Shown here: in pieces, positions 12,500 to 25,108 of the stretch
Layout of the letters: each line of letters opens with the position of its first letter
Position numbering within the stretch: the first letter of the stretch is position 1
Assembly: GCA_905182995.1 (NCBI GenBank)
Contig: CAJJDP010000111.1
Span: forward strand, 329,949-393,948
Length of the DNA: 64,000 bases
Reading direction: 5' to 3'
Source: Paramecium octaurelia
Lineage: Eukaryota; Ciliophora; Oligohymenophorea; Peniculida; Parameciidae
Notes under the pieces: model-generated
The model's input: only the letters and a program-made list of their open reading frames with translations
The model's database searches: none
What the model was told of the DNA's origin: nothing
Translations under genes and position numbers: made by a program

Positions 12500-14000
12500 G
12501 CAATTAAAAGTTTAATGCAACACCCTAATATTAAGCATACATTGAATTTAAAGGTTTTGTTAGCTATACCTAATTTATGGCTTTAATTCAATAAAAGAAA
12601 TGATAAAAAGGAGAAATATATTAGGCTTCTTAAATAATTAACCCTCAAAATAATTATGATTATAAAATGAAAAATGATAAATTGATAGATAAACATCATT
12701 CTTAATTATAAACTCCCACTCATTCTACTTTATAGAGAAATCGTACTAATAAAATCTTTTCTGAATAACTTCGATGGATGCCTTCAATATCTCCTTCTTC
12801 AGTTCTTAGTTTAAAACTGTTATGGGGATTAAGCCTTATGGTGACTTAACTCCTGTTAAAGTTCTCCTTAAATTTCCTCAACAAATTTCCAAGATAAAAA
12901 AAAGATAGAAATGTTTGTTCTAGATTGATTCTATTTCAGTAAACTTTAGTCAATCATCGCATATAAGTTATGTAAACAATAACGAGCTGAAGAGGCAAAA
13001 ACGATAATCAATGCTCATCCGTTAAGTAGATGCATAAAATAAAATGACTTAAAATAATTGTGGAATATCGAAGATGATGATTGATTTAGAAGAGTTTGGA
13101 ACTTTTATGAAAGATTAGCTCCAGGAAAAAGGCGATTGTGGTAGATTTTCTGAATCCCTTTGTGCCTTCAATTTGTGATCTACTAGGGATTATGTTATAA
13201 GTTCCCTTCTATTTTATCAGAATTAAGTCAAAATCGTAATTTAAAAACATAATCTACTTAACTTCAACTTGATTTTGGTTATTAGAAAGCTGAATTTCTT
13301 AAGATTTTCTGCTTAATGGTCTAAAAAATGAAAAATTCAGTTATAAATATATTTCCCAAGGCCAAGGGATTGATTAGGAAGCTTAATTTGAATTTACAAG
13401 GAAATCTATGTTTACTAATTTAGGTAAAACTGAATTTATTATCTGAATGATGCTTAGTGGAAGCATTAAAATAGAATTTTGATAAGGCCTTCAATTACTC
13501 GAAGCATTTTTTTCTAAATAATCAATTAAATTACATTTGAAAACCTGTTTAGTGTATCTCAAACAAAAAGAACCTATGACTTTGGAAATGATATAAATGC
13601 TTAAACTTTGATGGTAAACTGCAAGGTAATAAATAAAATGATTAGATATTCATCAAGAGGTCCAAGACAATTCAGGTGAAATTTCTATCCTGTCCTTTTA
13701 CTAGAAGTTTTATTAGTTCTAGAATAATTTAGGTATACAAACAGACCAAAATGCATCTAGACCCTAAGATGGTTGGACAATACAGCTTAACAAAAAAAGA
13801 GCTATAATTCATAAAATGTTCAGGAGGATGGAAATGACTATTCAAGATGCCCTTAGGAATAACAAGGGTTATTGTTATTCTTGTTTAAGTGATTTTCATA
13901 CTCCTACTTATATATATATATATATCTGTTAATGATATATCTGGTAAGGAGTTTCATTCCTTATTTAGTTTTATTTTTCAAATCAATCAATTTACTTTAA
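12500..14000 (+). pseudogene. Broken coding remnant, unknown product
   Basis: Plus-strand coding-like tracts: about 12790-13330 is one frame with a single TGA (near 13181) and contains GIKPYGDLTPVKVLLKFP and DLEEFGTFMKDQLQEKGD; about 13660-14000 is another open frame containing DGWTIQLNKKRAIIHK and KMFRRMEMTIQDALRN. A (TA) microsatellite (13909-13925) lies inside the second tract. Frame changes between tracts have no convincing intron. Unknown family, probably one decayed gene. Confidence 0.4.
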
Positions 14001-15050
14001 TTTGAATTTCTTCTCACAACATGATTATTGAAATGAATAAATAATAGATCTGACAGCCTTAAACTTTAACATTTAACATGATTTTCTTGTCTAAAATCTA
14101 AATAAAACACTAACTGTAATCTTTAGAATGGAACATAAAGGACAGTCTACAAATATCTTTCGAACTCTCTTATTCAATAACAGACACCACATCAAATCTT
14201 GATTAATCAATGCTTTTGCTGTGTCTCCTACTCAATCAGCCTTAGAGTGCAACAAGTGATTGGATTTTCCCCTCTTTTAATATTTGTTTAATTTGATATG
14301 ACTTCACTCACCTCTTCATATAATTGGAAGGCTATTAAATTATAAGCATGTTTAGCTGAGAATGAGAATGCTAATTATTGATTCAGTATTATCAATAGCT
14401 GTTGGCTAATGTCATTTTGATATAGAAGATTTACGGATGCACATAGAATGAATGAATCCTAAAACTAGTTAAAATTTAACAGGGTTTCTTAATTCAATTC
14501 AAAACGAATGAATATTTCAAAATTAAAATGTTAAATCATTGCTGCGAAAGGATAATGCTTGGATCATTTAATCATATGAATGAAATAAGCATTTGATAAA
14601 GAGATACCATTTATGGTTATTCTTTTAGCTAAGAAGTTAGATTAAAGTATGAGTATATAATAATAAATAAATGCATTTCATTATTATAACTCTTATTGAG
14701 AAAATATGCAATTTCTTTATTTTAGTTGATTTAATGATTTTATTATAAAATATGTCTCTGGGTTTATTTCGAACTTAGAACTAATCTAACAAATTTTAAA
14801 TAATAAAATTTGGTTTCTTAGTAATTTAAAACCTTGTGGATTTTACATAATCATAATATAGTGTAATAATATATTGAATTTAAGTGTGCAAAATTGGAGG
14901 AGTAGTTAGATCCATATTTTCTTTCGTGATTCCAAACTAAGAAATTCGTTACTTCTGCCTATAAAAGCAAATAAAATATTTTATTATTATCTTTATTTTG
15001 TATTATGCAAGAAGCTCGGGTATATTAAGAAATAAAACAACTTCTAATAA
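14000..15050. other. No resolved gene
   Basis: AT-rich sequence with TGA in all frames at short intervals on the plus strand and only short runs on the minus strand. No RNA gene, repeat array or regulatory element was recognised. Confidence 0.3.
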
Positions 15051-15059
15051 ATTTTAGAA

Positions 15060-16600
15060 AGAACTTGACGATTTAAGTTTATAAATTTGTTTTGATTTCA
15101 CCTATGGATTGAGCAACTGCAATTATTTAGAGATCAACCTTCTAGAATTTAATTTCCCTCCCCATGGTATTAAATGGATTTTCTTAGTCAAAAACTTCGA
15201 TTCCTTACACTGGCCCAAGTTAGAGAGTAGGAAGAAGGAAATTCAGCTTATCTTTATACAAATATCCTTTAAATTATACTTTTGGCCTTTATAATAATTC
15301 AAATATTGAATTATTAATTTGTACATTTATTTAATAAAAAATATTGGAGAGATTGAGACATTCTATGAGGATATAATATAACTAATTGTAAAGAATTCTC
15401 TTAAAATTAAAATAAGTAATTGATAAAAATTGAAGTCATTTTTCAAGGCCTATTTGGAAATCGATTTGGGCTCATTAGCAGGAAAATGATACTAGGTATG
15501 ATTTTGATCATTACCTTTTAGGAGATATTTGGGGTATTCTAAAATGGACAAAGCATTAGCCAGCTGGTTTGGAAAAATTTTTGATTATTTCTTTATTATT
15601 TTTGTAAGAAAATTAGAACTATTAATTGAAGTAAATCTATTAAATGGATAAAAAATGAAATATTTTTAAATTTTTTGAGTTTAGACTTTCAAGAAGTGTT
15701 TAATTGCCTTCTAAATAATAACCCTTCATTACTAAATGAAGAATTAACATCTATCTTTCAATATCTCAAAAATTCTACAAAGGGTTATCAATGCTTCCGC
15801 AGTATACCGCTTCATAACTTTCCATATAATTACAATTTGCTATCCCTATTAGCAGCACAAGATAAATAAACTTATTTTTAAATTAAAGTTCAAAATTTTG
15901 AACTTTCCAAATATGAGCTCAGTTTCAAAATACTATATTTGGATAGATTAGAATAAGTGTAGATAATGGAACTATTAAATAAATTTTTTATCTTGCAGTT
16001 ATTTAACATTATTCAATAAGAATGTCCTTTTGAAACATATGAAACTTTTTTTTAAATATGGAACAAAGTAAAATAGGGATTAAAACTTGAATGTTGATAA
16101 ATAACAAAATTAATATTTTATTTTTCAACTAAGCCCTTTCTTATTTGATATTACTTTTTGACATCAAAATAATTGGTGATTTCAATCACAAACTTTAGGA
16201 ATATTAAATAAGTAGCGCAAGAAAACCAGAATGAGAAGAAATTTTGATTATGTTTAGGTTCTCCCTTATGTAAATGATCTTGTGATTATTGGCAATCATA
16301 ATATGATTGGAATTTTGCCTAAGTATTTATTGAAAAATGTTAGGAAGGAAACCTTTTACTCAACATAAAGAAGAAGAAGGAAATTGCAAATAGACCCAAC
16401 CTATTATTGGAAACTTGGGGATGAATAAAGTAGAATCTTTCAGTATTTTGGAATTAAAATAAAATTAGAGGGAATATAACTGACCAATTTAGATGTATGA
16501 GGAAAGCTGTTATTATGAGAGTAAGACAGTTAGCTATGATTAAGAAATAATTATATTTTATGAATCTTTTATTTGCTCCCTGAGATAGTGTTATTTTTGA
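15060..16600 (+). pseudogene. Broken coding remnant, unknown product
   Basis: Several plus-strand tracts read like protein: about 15109-15305 (contains FPPHGIKWIFLVKNFDSL), about 15640-16090 in one frame without TGA (contains NNNPSLLNEELTSIFQYLKN and LHNFPYNYNLLSLLAAQDK), and about 16230-16500 (contains YVNDLVIIGNHNMIGILPK and DPTYYWKLGDEQSRIFQYFG). The tracts are in different frames and separated by TGA codons. Their order and spacing suggest one gene of about 450-500 codons that has decayed. No family recognised. Confidence 0.45.
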
Positions 16601-17710
16601 TTTTAAATTTTTGATCATAGAATTTCTTATCATTTAATTATTAATCATATGAAAAGCAATAGATTAATAACTGCTAATGGTTGGATACAAATGATGCAAA
16701 TTATCAAGATTAAGTTAATGACCTTATTATTTAAATTGATTGTTTGAAGATATTGAAGTTTTAATCTAAATTGCTTTTGAGAATAAAAAATAATTATGTG
16801 AAATTTTGACTTGGAAAAATAAAATATCAACAGTCAACTGAACAAATTTATCACAGAAATTTAGGAGATAATCTAGAACCAAATTAAAATAGTTTATCTT
16901 AAAAAAAAATATTAAGTTTTTAAAACCAATTTATTAAGTAAGCTTCATTTTTGAGCTCATTATTTATTAAAAATTGAATGAAATATTTTAAATTATACTA
17001 GATTAATTTCTTGCTTTTAGTTAATTTACAGATGGGTTTATTTCATATAACATATAAATTACACAATTTAAAAATTTGTCTCAATCCATCTTTAGTAGAA
17101 AACCTAGAAAAATAAAAAAGACAAGTTAATTAGAATTGTATTGAAATGCATTGTATTTTTAAATTCAAAATATAAAATAAGCGTTCCATAAACATTTATT
17201 TAGCTAAATAAGAAGACAGATATGAACTTTTATTATAGTTGAGTAAACTTAATTGAAACCTAAAATAATTATAATTTAATAGTTTTGATGTTTAATTAGC
17301 TAATCCAAAATAAAATGATTCAAGAAGAAAAAGCAAACAAATAAAGGATGGTTATTGAGAATTATGAAATAATTTTAAAGTAATGTTTTTTATTGATTAA
17401 AAGTTCAAAAATATCTAATTTCAAATTATTTCAACCCAATTAGTTGATTAATTATTAATTCATTCTTATTCAACAAAATTTGAACTGCTAATATCTAACA
17501 ACAAGTTTAAATGCAAAACTAACTTAAAAATATGAAAAGGTTCTCAAATTCCTATGAATAAATGTCTTTATTGAAATTAAGTGCTTTAAATAATAATTCA
17601 AATAACCGCAAGAATTTGTGTATATTCAAAATTTTTTATAAACTTAATAGTATTTTGTGTGCTTGATGTTTTAGAAAAAATATCATAAATAATATAAAAA
17701 TCCATAATAG
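16600..17710. other. AT-rich intergenic sequence, nothing recognised
   Basis: Very low G+C by eye, frequent TGA, no coding tract that I can defend. The right end is the region just downstream of the WD40 gene's stop at 17712. Confidence 0.35.
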
Positions 17711-17711
17711 T

Positions 17712-19358
17712 TCATTAATTTAGTAATTCATATGTTGAATACCCATACTATTTTTCATCCCAATATACCAAATATTAACCATTATTTGTGATGGTACCAT
17801 AAATAAGACATGTTTAACAATTAAATTGATCATAAATTTTGTACTTGGCATCATTAATTTCTCTTATGATATAAATATATGTCTTATGCCTTACTAATAT
17901 TAAATTCCTCTCTCTATTATAAACAATTGGAAAACGATATTCATCAACATTTTGATTATTTGCAGTTAATTAAATTGTCTTGTCCTTATTTTCTTAAAAG
18001 ACTCCCTATTCTAATTCAAACACATAAAGTTGATCTATTTCTATACCACCAGTTATCCAAATAAATTAATTATCTTTAATAAATAGAACCTTAAGTCCTT
18101 TTTCTTAAATTGATTATTTAACAAAATACTTGAATTCAAATTGATCATTTTCTCTCCTTTCCCAAACAATAATTTGATTCTAATCTTTTGCACATGATAC
18201 TAATTTATCTTCTGATTAATTTAAACTTAATGACATAACCTTATTATTATGTTTATCTAATGAATATAGAAATGTCAATTAATTTTGATTAAAGTCAACC
18301 TTCCAAACTTTGATTGATTGATCGCCACTTCCAGAAAATAGTAAATCCTCATTTTAATTTAATATCATGCAAAAAACATAACCTATATGTTATTAATAAG
18401 GTTATGAACTAATCCAATCCTTTTAGTTCAATTATTGCCAGCATCTTATTGTTTTGTCTTTAGAACATGAAATAAACGAATTCTATTTATTACTATAAAC
18501 TAAACATTAGACCTAAGAAGTATGTCCTTACAATTTGTTGACTAATTTGATTGTTCCATTTAGAAAACTCCATACTATAATCTCAAACTTCTCTGTTGAT
18601 ACCATAATTGACCCAGAAGAATCAAAAACTATTACATTACATTTTTCTTTTTATTTGACAGATTAATCAATTAATTTTAATTTGATCTCGCATTCTGATA
18701 TTTTTACTTAATTACCTTAATTATGTTATTATTGAAAACCTACACTTTTTTATTACTATTATTAAGTTTGAGTAATTTTTTTACAAGATAATTCTAAATT
18801 TGATAGTAGTTCTTTAAATTTTGTATATTCTTCAAATGTATTTAATACTTCTAATTTAAGATGTAGTTTGGAAGTCCAACACTGATTTATTTGTTAAATT
18901 TCATGAATTAATTATTAAAATTTATCATCAGCTTTATTTTATTTTTAAAGCATAATGTATAATTCCTCTTAAAAACTGTAACAATTTTATAGTGATCCTT
19001 TTTATTATAGGTTTTAAATCCAACCCTTCAATATAGTAATCGATTAGTCACATTATTAGATCACAAGTGATTTCATTTGATCTACTTGAACATTTAATTA
19101 CTCAATTAATTGTATTTAGCTAGTTATTAAATATTCCACTTTTTCCATCTTTTTTATCTAACCTTCTTCAATTCGTGAAATCATTTTCTTTAATCCAACT
19201 ACTCTTCCATCTAAGTCTGTATTCTCTAAACATTCTGTACATAAGAATCTTTAATTCATTGATAAAGTTGGATCAAGTGCAATAGTAACGACAGGTAGCT
19301 TATGTCCTTAAGAACATGAAAAATCTTTTTCATTTTCTATCATTTTTGGTTTAAACAT
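17712..19358 (-). CDS. WD40-repeat protein with Cys/His head and coiled coil
   Basis: One intronless frame from ATG 19358 to TGA 17714-17712, exactly 549 codons including the stop (548 residues). The N-terminus holds CSQGH...CTEC (about residues 15-42), a short zinc-binding-like module. A Gln/Lys-rich stretch with coiled-coil character follows (about 60-235). WD40 repeats start near residue 240 and are easiest to see as GHTSQVQCLVYS...DKTIRCWQQ, HIGYVFCMILN...DQSIKVWKV and HNNKVMSLSLN...QIIVWERR. The C-terminus is less regular. By family knowledge it is a beta-propeller scaffold in the cytoplasm; the partner is unknown. Many Gln residues are TAA/TAG. A broken paralogue lies at 4230-5416 on the same strand. 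Confidence 0.9.
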
Positions 19359-19399
19359 TTTAAATTAATATAATTTATTGATAATTAATCGAAATATTT

Positions 19400-20050
19400 G
19401 TTTTAGATATCTTTCCTGTTAAAATTCTTCACTCAAAAATATCAAAGAAAAGCATACAAAGATTTTTCCAAACTTTGTAAAATATCCTATCTTATATAGG
19501 AACGGTATAGCCTTATAAAAGGAAAATTTTGAAATTTATTTTCAAACCTTAAATAATAGGATGAGAAGTTTGTTGACCTAAAAATAGCTTCCTTTTGTCT
19601 TGTAGGAATCATAGAAATGCTAAGAGTAGAAAATGCAAACTCTCTTCTTTGAGAATAACTAAGAAATTTAAAATATTCATAAATATCAACTAATGAGATT
19701 TTGCACATTTACGAAATGACTGTTTTTAATCAACTTAATGTAAACAATAAAATTAATGCATTATAGGTTTTTTAGAAACAAAAAAATTTTCATAAAAAGG
19801 TTTGAAATAACATCGATATTCTAAGATTGAATTTGCAAGAAAATTTAACAAATAAACAGAGATCAGAGATCAGAGATCTTATGGAGATTTATATATTCAA
19901 AATAATAATAATCTCACATAACGAAATCGTAATCTTTAAACAAAAAGATATCAAACAAATTTGAATGATTTTATCTTATATTGAATAAGATGAAGACATA
20001 TTTAAAATTCAATTTAAAAGAAAAAAATCTCGCAAATAAGGCAAACGAGG
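19400..20050. other. Intergenic, with a short GAGATCA tandem repeat
   Basis: Separates the divergently transcribed WD40 gene (minus) and the 20057 reading frame (plus). A short tandem repeat of about three GAGATCA units sits at 19859-19880. A 73-residue minus-strand frame (19487-19708) exists but has no features supporting a gene. Confidence 0.35.
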
Positions 20051-20056
20051 AATCAG

Positions 20057-21460
20057 ATGGTGTGGGAATTAGGTAAAAAACTAAGGAATTTGGTAACTAG
20101 AGGAAATGTAAAAATATATTTGCTATTTAATAAATAAATTGTCTTGATTAATAAAGTAATTATCCAAAATAATTCATTTTTATATATATTATTATTATGA
20201 ATAAAATTAAATAATATTTTAAATGGATTAGGTAAGAAAAATTCCTTCCTAATTGTATTATAACTTACAATCATACTGATCTCTTGTTTCTCAGCTACTT
20301 GGACATTCAAAATATTGTCTCAATATTTCCAAATTAAGAAATTGACAGAGAATTACAAGACATTAATAGATAATAGCAGAATCACAAGTATTGTGGTATA
20401 GAGCAAAGAAAGTTGAACTAATTACCTTTTAAATTAAAATATAATAGAAAAATATTAAAACTAGTATCCTTAAATATCTGCGAAAAAAAGATAACCAAAT
20501 GATTAGAAGTAAGACTTTTTAATGATTAATAGTTTGGTTGTAGTTTGCTTCCAATGGATTATTTTCTTTGTATACGATTCTAAAATTCTTATCAAAATTT
20601 AATCAAAAAATCCCCCATGGAGGCAGAATTATTTATTGATCATATTACTTTTATTGGAGCAGAATGAATTACTGCAAAGACCACCAAACTATTGGTTCTA
20701 AATAATAGAATGGCTTTTTAAAGTAACATCCAAATAGACTGAAAGTAAGCAAGGTGAAATGCTGATAAATAAATTATTTTCAAGCATTTTGACGAATTGC
20801 AATAAATATCAGACTCCTGAACTTAAAATAACATACTGTAAAGTCGACCATAAGAGATTAATTAGAATAGAATTACTGGGAACAACTCTAGAAGATTAGT
20901 TAAAAGAACTGTTGATTTGGATAAATCAAAATAAGAAGGCTTCCCTTATTAAAAAAACAATTAGTAGCTTCATTTAAACCAAATGTTCTTCTTCAATAAC
21001 AAGAAAAAAGATAACCCTTGCTTATAAACTAAAAAATCTATGGTCAATAATTGAAATCTTGAATGAAATGAGACAATCATCTTAAGATCAAATTCAAGAA
21101 CTCTATTAGTTTTAAACTAAATTAGAAAAAAGAAGAACTACAATAATGCATGGAAATAAACATTACTTCTAGGCCAGAAGAAGTCAGGGTGTTTCAACTT
21201 TTTTCATACAAGCCTAAGATATGATGAGCAATCAATAGATGTATGTGAGGAACCAAGTTTGCTAGTTACGGGGAATTAATGATAACCCTCTTCTTTCTAC
21301 AAGAGAATAGTTCCCTTTTAACTTCAGGATTTACAAGATTCTTATGCATTGCAATCCTTTCAGTGAAGAAATGTTATATAAATACTATAGCAATCAGATA
21401 AATAAATCCATAATGTGTTTATAAAATTGGTTGGTGGATTCTTAGAAGTTCTTCTAATGA
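20057..21460 (+). pseudogene. 467-codon membrane-protein-like frame with two in-frame TGA
   Basis: From ATG 20057 a single frame continues without shift to TGA 21458-21460, interrupted only by TGA at codon 48 (20198-20200) and codon 120 (20414-20416). It predicts two hydrophobic segments (FLIVLQLTIILISCF near codons 65-80 and VVVCFQWIIFFVY near 150), then a long hydrophilic, Gln/Lys-rich part with coiled-coil character. Such a long frame broken only by two TGA is unlikely by chance, so it is or was a gene. No family recognised. Either a pseudogene by nonsense mutation or a gene with recoded TGA; other frames look coding beyond 21460, so the end is uncertain. Confidence 0.5.
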
Positions 21461-21867
21461 TGTGGCTTAGTAGACTGAACAACTTATTTGAGATACCTGA
21501 AACAAAGCAGCCCTATTAATTAGGATATTTTGTATTATTGTTCTGCCCTATCTAAATAAAGCTCCATCATAAGTATTGGTAAATATACTTAAAAGCTGGA
21601 ATTGCAAATTTTATTTTTCGACAGAAAATAAAATCTTGTGAATTAACCCAAGTAGGGACTTGTGATTATGATTTTCTTAGACATTAAAATTTTTAGGGCA
21701 ATTTACTTGATTGATTGATTCATTCATTAAAGATTCACTCAAAGCAAAATAATTTTAAATGTGATACGATTTTAAGATATAAAATAAAATGTCATACGAC
21801 TCTAAGCCAAATTTTAATAGAAATTAAAATACTTAAATTTTTAATCCTTAAAAATAATTGACCAAAA

Positions 21868-22104
21868 ATGCTTCGTTTCAAAGAGATAAAAGATAATTTT
21901 TTAACAACATACTCGCAATTTAGAAAAGTAAAGGATAAGCTGCGCTTTAAAAAATGCTTAAATCAGAATGATTCTAAAATAATGATAAAGAATAATGAAT
22001 TTCTAATAAGGATAGGTTACATAATTTTAACCTTTTTTCAGTGGTTAAAAAGTGATCATAAATTACAAATTCTAACTGCCTAAATACATTTGATTTTCTT
22101 TTGA
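21868..22104 (+). CDS. Small Lys-rich ORF, unknown
   Basis: ATG 21868 to TGA 22102-22104, 78 residues. Begins MLRFKEIKDNFLTTYSQF and ends with a hydrophobic stretch (IRIGYIILTFF) followed by a short tail. It lies between two degenerate genes and may be a fragment of one of them. No family recognised. Confidence 0.3.
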
Positions 22105-22192
22105 TGAGGTTATCCAAAATTAGCTGAAATTTGCAAGTTAAAAACTAAAGAAGTTAAATACTATAACTAAAATTTTAAATTATTAATAAAAA

Positions 22193-24340
22193 ATGTCTCA
22201 GTATGCTCTTTTATTTGAAAAATATGAAAGAGCTTTAGAATAAAAGTTAAAAAAGAAGCTTAAAACTAAAGAAATTAAAAATGTAGAATAAATTAAATTG
22301 CTTTAAGGAAAATAAGGACAAAAAGTCCCGCTCTAGAAGTTTGATTAAATGTGATAAATGTAATATACAAATCAATTAAATAATTAAATGTGTAGGAGTA
22401 TAAAATTCTTAAGTCAGAAATATGACATCAATTGGAGAATTCCAAAATTCTTGAAGAATAGGAAAAGCAAAACTAAACTCAATAAATTAATAAAAGCCAA
22501 ATTAAAAATCAAGCTGTTTCTTTCATTTAAAGAATAAGTTAAAAATTTACATTAATCTGCGTTAATCAATTATAGGCTTTTTAAATTTAGTTTAGCACAA
22601 GATTAATCTACAACCACAAGTTGTAGAATGAGAAATGTATGAAAAATTAACACATCCATCATAACAACTTAATAGGAGATGATTTGAAAAGGAAACCTAT
22701 CCTATTAAGTAAAGTTATTTTCAAAGTCTTAATGCTCTAAATAAAATTCTTTAAACTACTTTAAGATAAAGACTCCATCAATAATTATTTAATGCTTATT
22801 CTCACTACAATCCAATAATCACCTCATTCAAATAATTCCTCCTTTGAGCTAATTTCCCTATTTCTATTTTACAAACTCCTAGTCGTTTTGCAATTTAAAT
22901 TTGTCCAAATCACAACTCATTAGAATTTATTCAAACCCTTCAAATTGTAACATTAGATTTTCACAATGAAGTCAAAATTGTTAATCTTGAAATTACATCT
23001 AATGCCCTTAAACTAATATTTTAGTTTTTAAAGATTTCTATAATCAGAGATAGTTTAAAATCATTATTTATGAAATATTGTACCAGATTGATTTTTCATA
23101 GAGTAACCTGTTTTGCAATATAAATGCGATTGTGAGCAGTTAAAACAGATAACAATTTGAACACTTATTGTTCTCTGAAAATAAACTTACTTGGGGTTCT
23201 GTTTTTAGTGTTAAGCCTGACTAAAATGTCTAAAATGGAGAGAGATTGTAAATTGAAAAATACAGGTCTAATGATTTATAGGCCAGTCAGAAAAGGAAAA
23301 ATCTACAACAACTTTAGTTTGTTGAGCTTTGGAATAGTTTTATTAGAATTTAAATTTTACTTCCTTGATGAGACAATCAAGGTACATGGCCTGTTAAAGG
23401 AAAGATGGTCTAGAATAAATTTGAACTCTATGAAGAGAATAAGGACCTATGGGATTATCTAGTTCTTCAGTAGTTCCTGTAATAATCATCGTTTATGATA
23501 TGAATGTTTTGAATCAAAAATACTATGAAATGAAACAAAAAAGGAACTGTAGAATTTAAGTATGATCATTCAGTTCATAAACTGGGATTCTTTCTAGTTA
23601 AAATCTGGCATTTTATCCTTCATTAAATTTAACTAAGAGCTAAAGTCCCTAGAAGTATGTCTCCTAGGGAGGTGGAACCATAATATTTTATCTTCAACTT
23701 CACGTAGGACGAGTTGGACTCTCTCAGAGAAGCCTACAAAATGGAATAAATACCAGCTGGTTGCTTAGGAAAACTGGAGAGTCATGCTGGATTCGGAACA
23801 TGAGGAGAATAATTTTAAGTTTTAAGGAATGAATGGACATTTGAAGATTTTTATAAAAGAAACAAAAGAGAAGACTAATAAACTTCTTGTTAAGACTGAC
23901 AGTTTTCAAAGGGATTGAGAGTGAGGCATCCAATGGAATATATTAACAGAAATCAATTTAGCTCAAAAAGGATCAAGTGACTCTATAGAACAATTGAAAC
24001 TAGGAATAGTAACTACATAAACATTAATTAAGAAAACTTCAAGGAGGATTGCCTTATTTAGAATCTGAGTGAGTAAGAGATAATATGGTAGATATTTTAT
24101 CAGATGCTACATAAAGGTGAAGATAAAACAAAATTGAGAATATCCTCTATAATTTAGAAGATAACTTAAACGTTGTAGAAGTAATACAAAAATTTAGTGC
24201 ATCTTAAATCAAAATATCAATAATAATAATCGCAGCCAGCAAGTGGAGATCTATATATGAGGAAACTTTAAAAACAATAAACAGTTCAATACTGCATATT
24301 CAGTAGCTATTACATCTCCATCAGAACTCAACAAGCAATG
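22193..24340 (+). pseudogene. Decayed gene, unknown product
   Basis: An ATG at 22193 opens a 53-codon Lys-rich, coiled-coil-like start (MSQYALLFEKYERALEQK) ending at TGA 22352. Coding-like tracts follow in several frames: about 22720-23130 (contains CPNHNSLEFIQTLQIVTLDF), about 23100-23380 (contains NKLTWGSVFSVKPDQNVQNG) and about 23650-24340 (contains FTQDELDSLREAYKMEQIP and HKGEDKTKLRISSIIQKI). Frameshifts and TGA separate them. No product can be named. One alternative frame near 23320 gives a kinase-like run, but it competes with a better frame. Confidence 0.4.
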
Positions 24341-25108
24341 TAATGAATGGAGTTGTTAATCAGAGATGTAATGCTTGTGCCACGCGTCTTCCTCTTTTTT
24401 TAGATGTTGGACACCTTGAAAGATATCAGTTAAAAGTTACAAATTTTTTTCTCATTATGAACATTGTTTCTCTCCTGATGTTGTCCATTTATTGAGTGTA
24501 ATGGATAATGAGACAAAATCTATCTAGTAGCGCCTGCCTTGAAGGGTAAATTATTATTATTTTAGAGATAGTGTTGTATCATCTGTTATGATTCATAGTT
24601 GCTCGTCTAGTGATGAGCAATTATATAATATCAATATACCAACTGTCTACTTCAATGCATACATTTTATGCTGAAGATAAACTATAATTTTTTGCTCACG
24701 CAATATTTAAGTTATAAATATTTGTGGACTGAACTTTAATAATCACAATAATATGTAAAATATATATTGTTGTGATTACAAAGGTTTTCTCTGAATTCAT
24801 TGCGATTACTCGAGTTCAATATGTTTACTCTGCTGCGCTAATTGCTCTAACAATTATAATTTTTCATAGTAAGTTAAGGGATATTTTAGTAGTAGCAATC
24901 ATGTTTGTCCAATTATTAAATAGGAATTGGTTTCTATTTCTAACTTGCATGACAACTTTTGTGTGCAATAGAGTGGCTTAATAAGTTGATGTGAATTGAA
25001 TCATAATTACAATTAATTTTCTAAATGGCAGATCCTCTATTTAAGCATATTCCCAAGCTTTCTAACGTTGAGTTTACTGTTTTTTTTTTAATCTAGCAAT
25101 TAAGTTAC

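Noticed and set aside
13909..13925. (TA) microsatellite as a possible origin or telomere-addition site
   Set aside because: Only about nine units, embedded in a coding-like tract, and no telomeric repeat nearby.
23250..23370. Kinase-like run (LSFGIVLLEF after a KGKIYNN segment) at about 23290-23360
   Set aside because: A competing frame over the same bases is Gln-rich and continuous with flanking coding-like sequence, and no other kinase motif lies at the right distance.
24772..24981. 69-residue hydrophobic ORF
   Set aside because: Isolated in a gene-poor region, no start context, no neighbouring coding signal; chance is likely.
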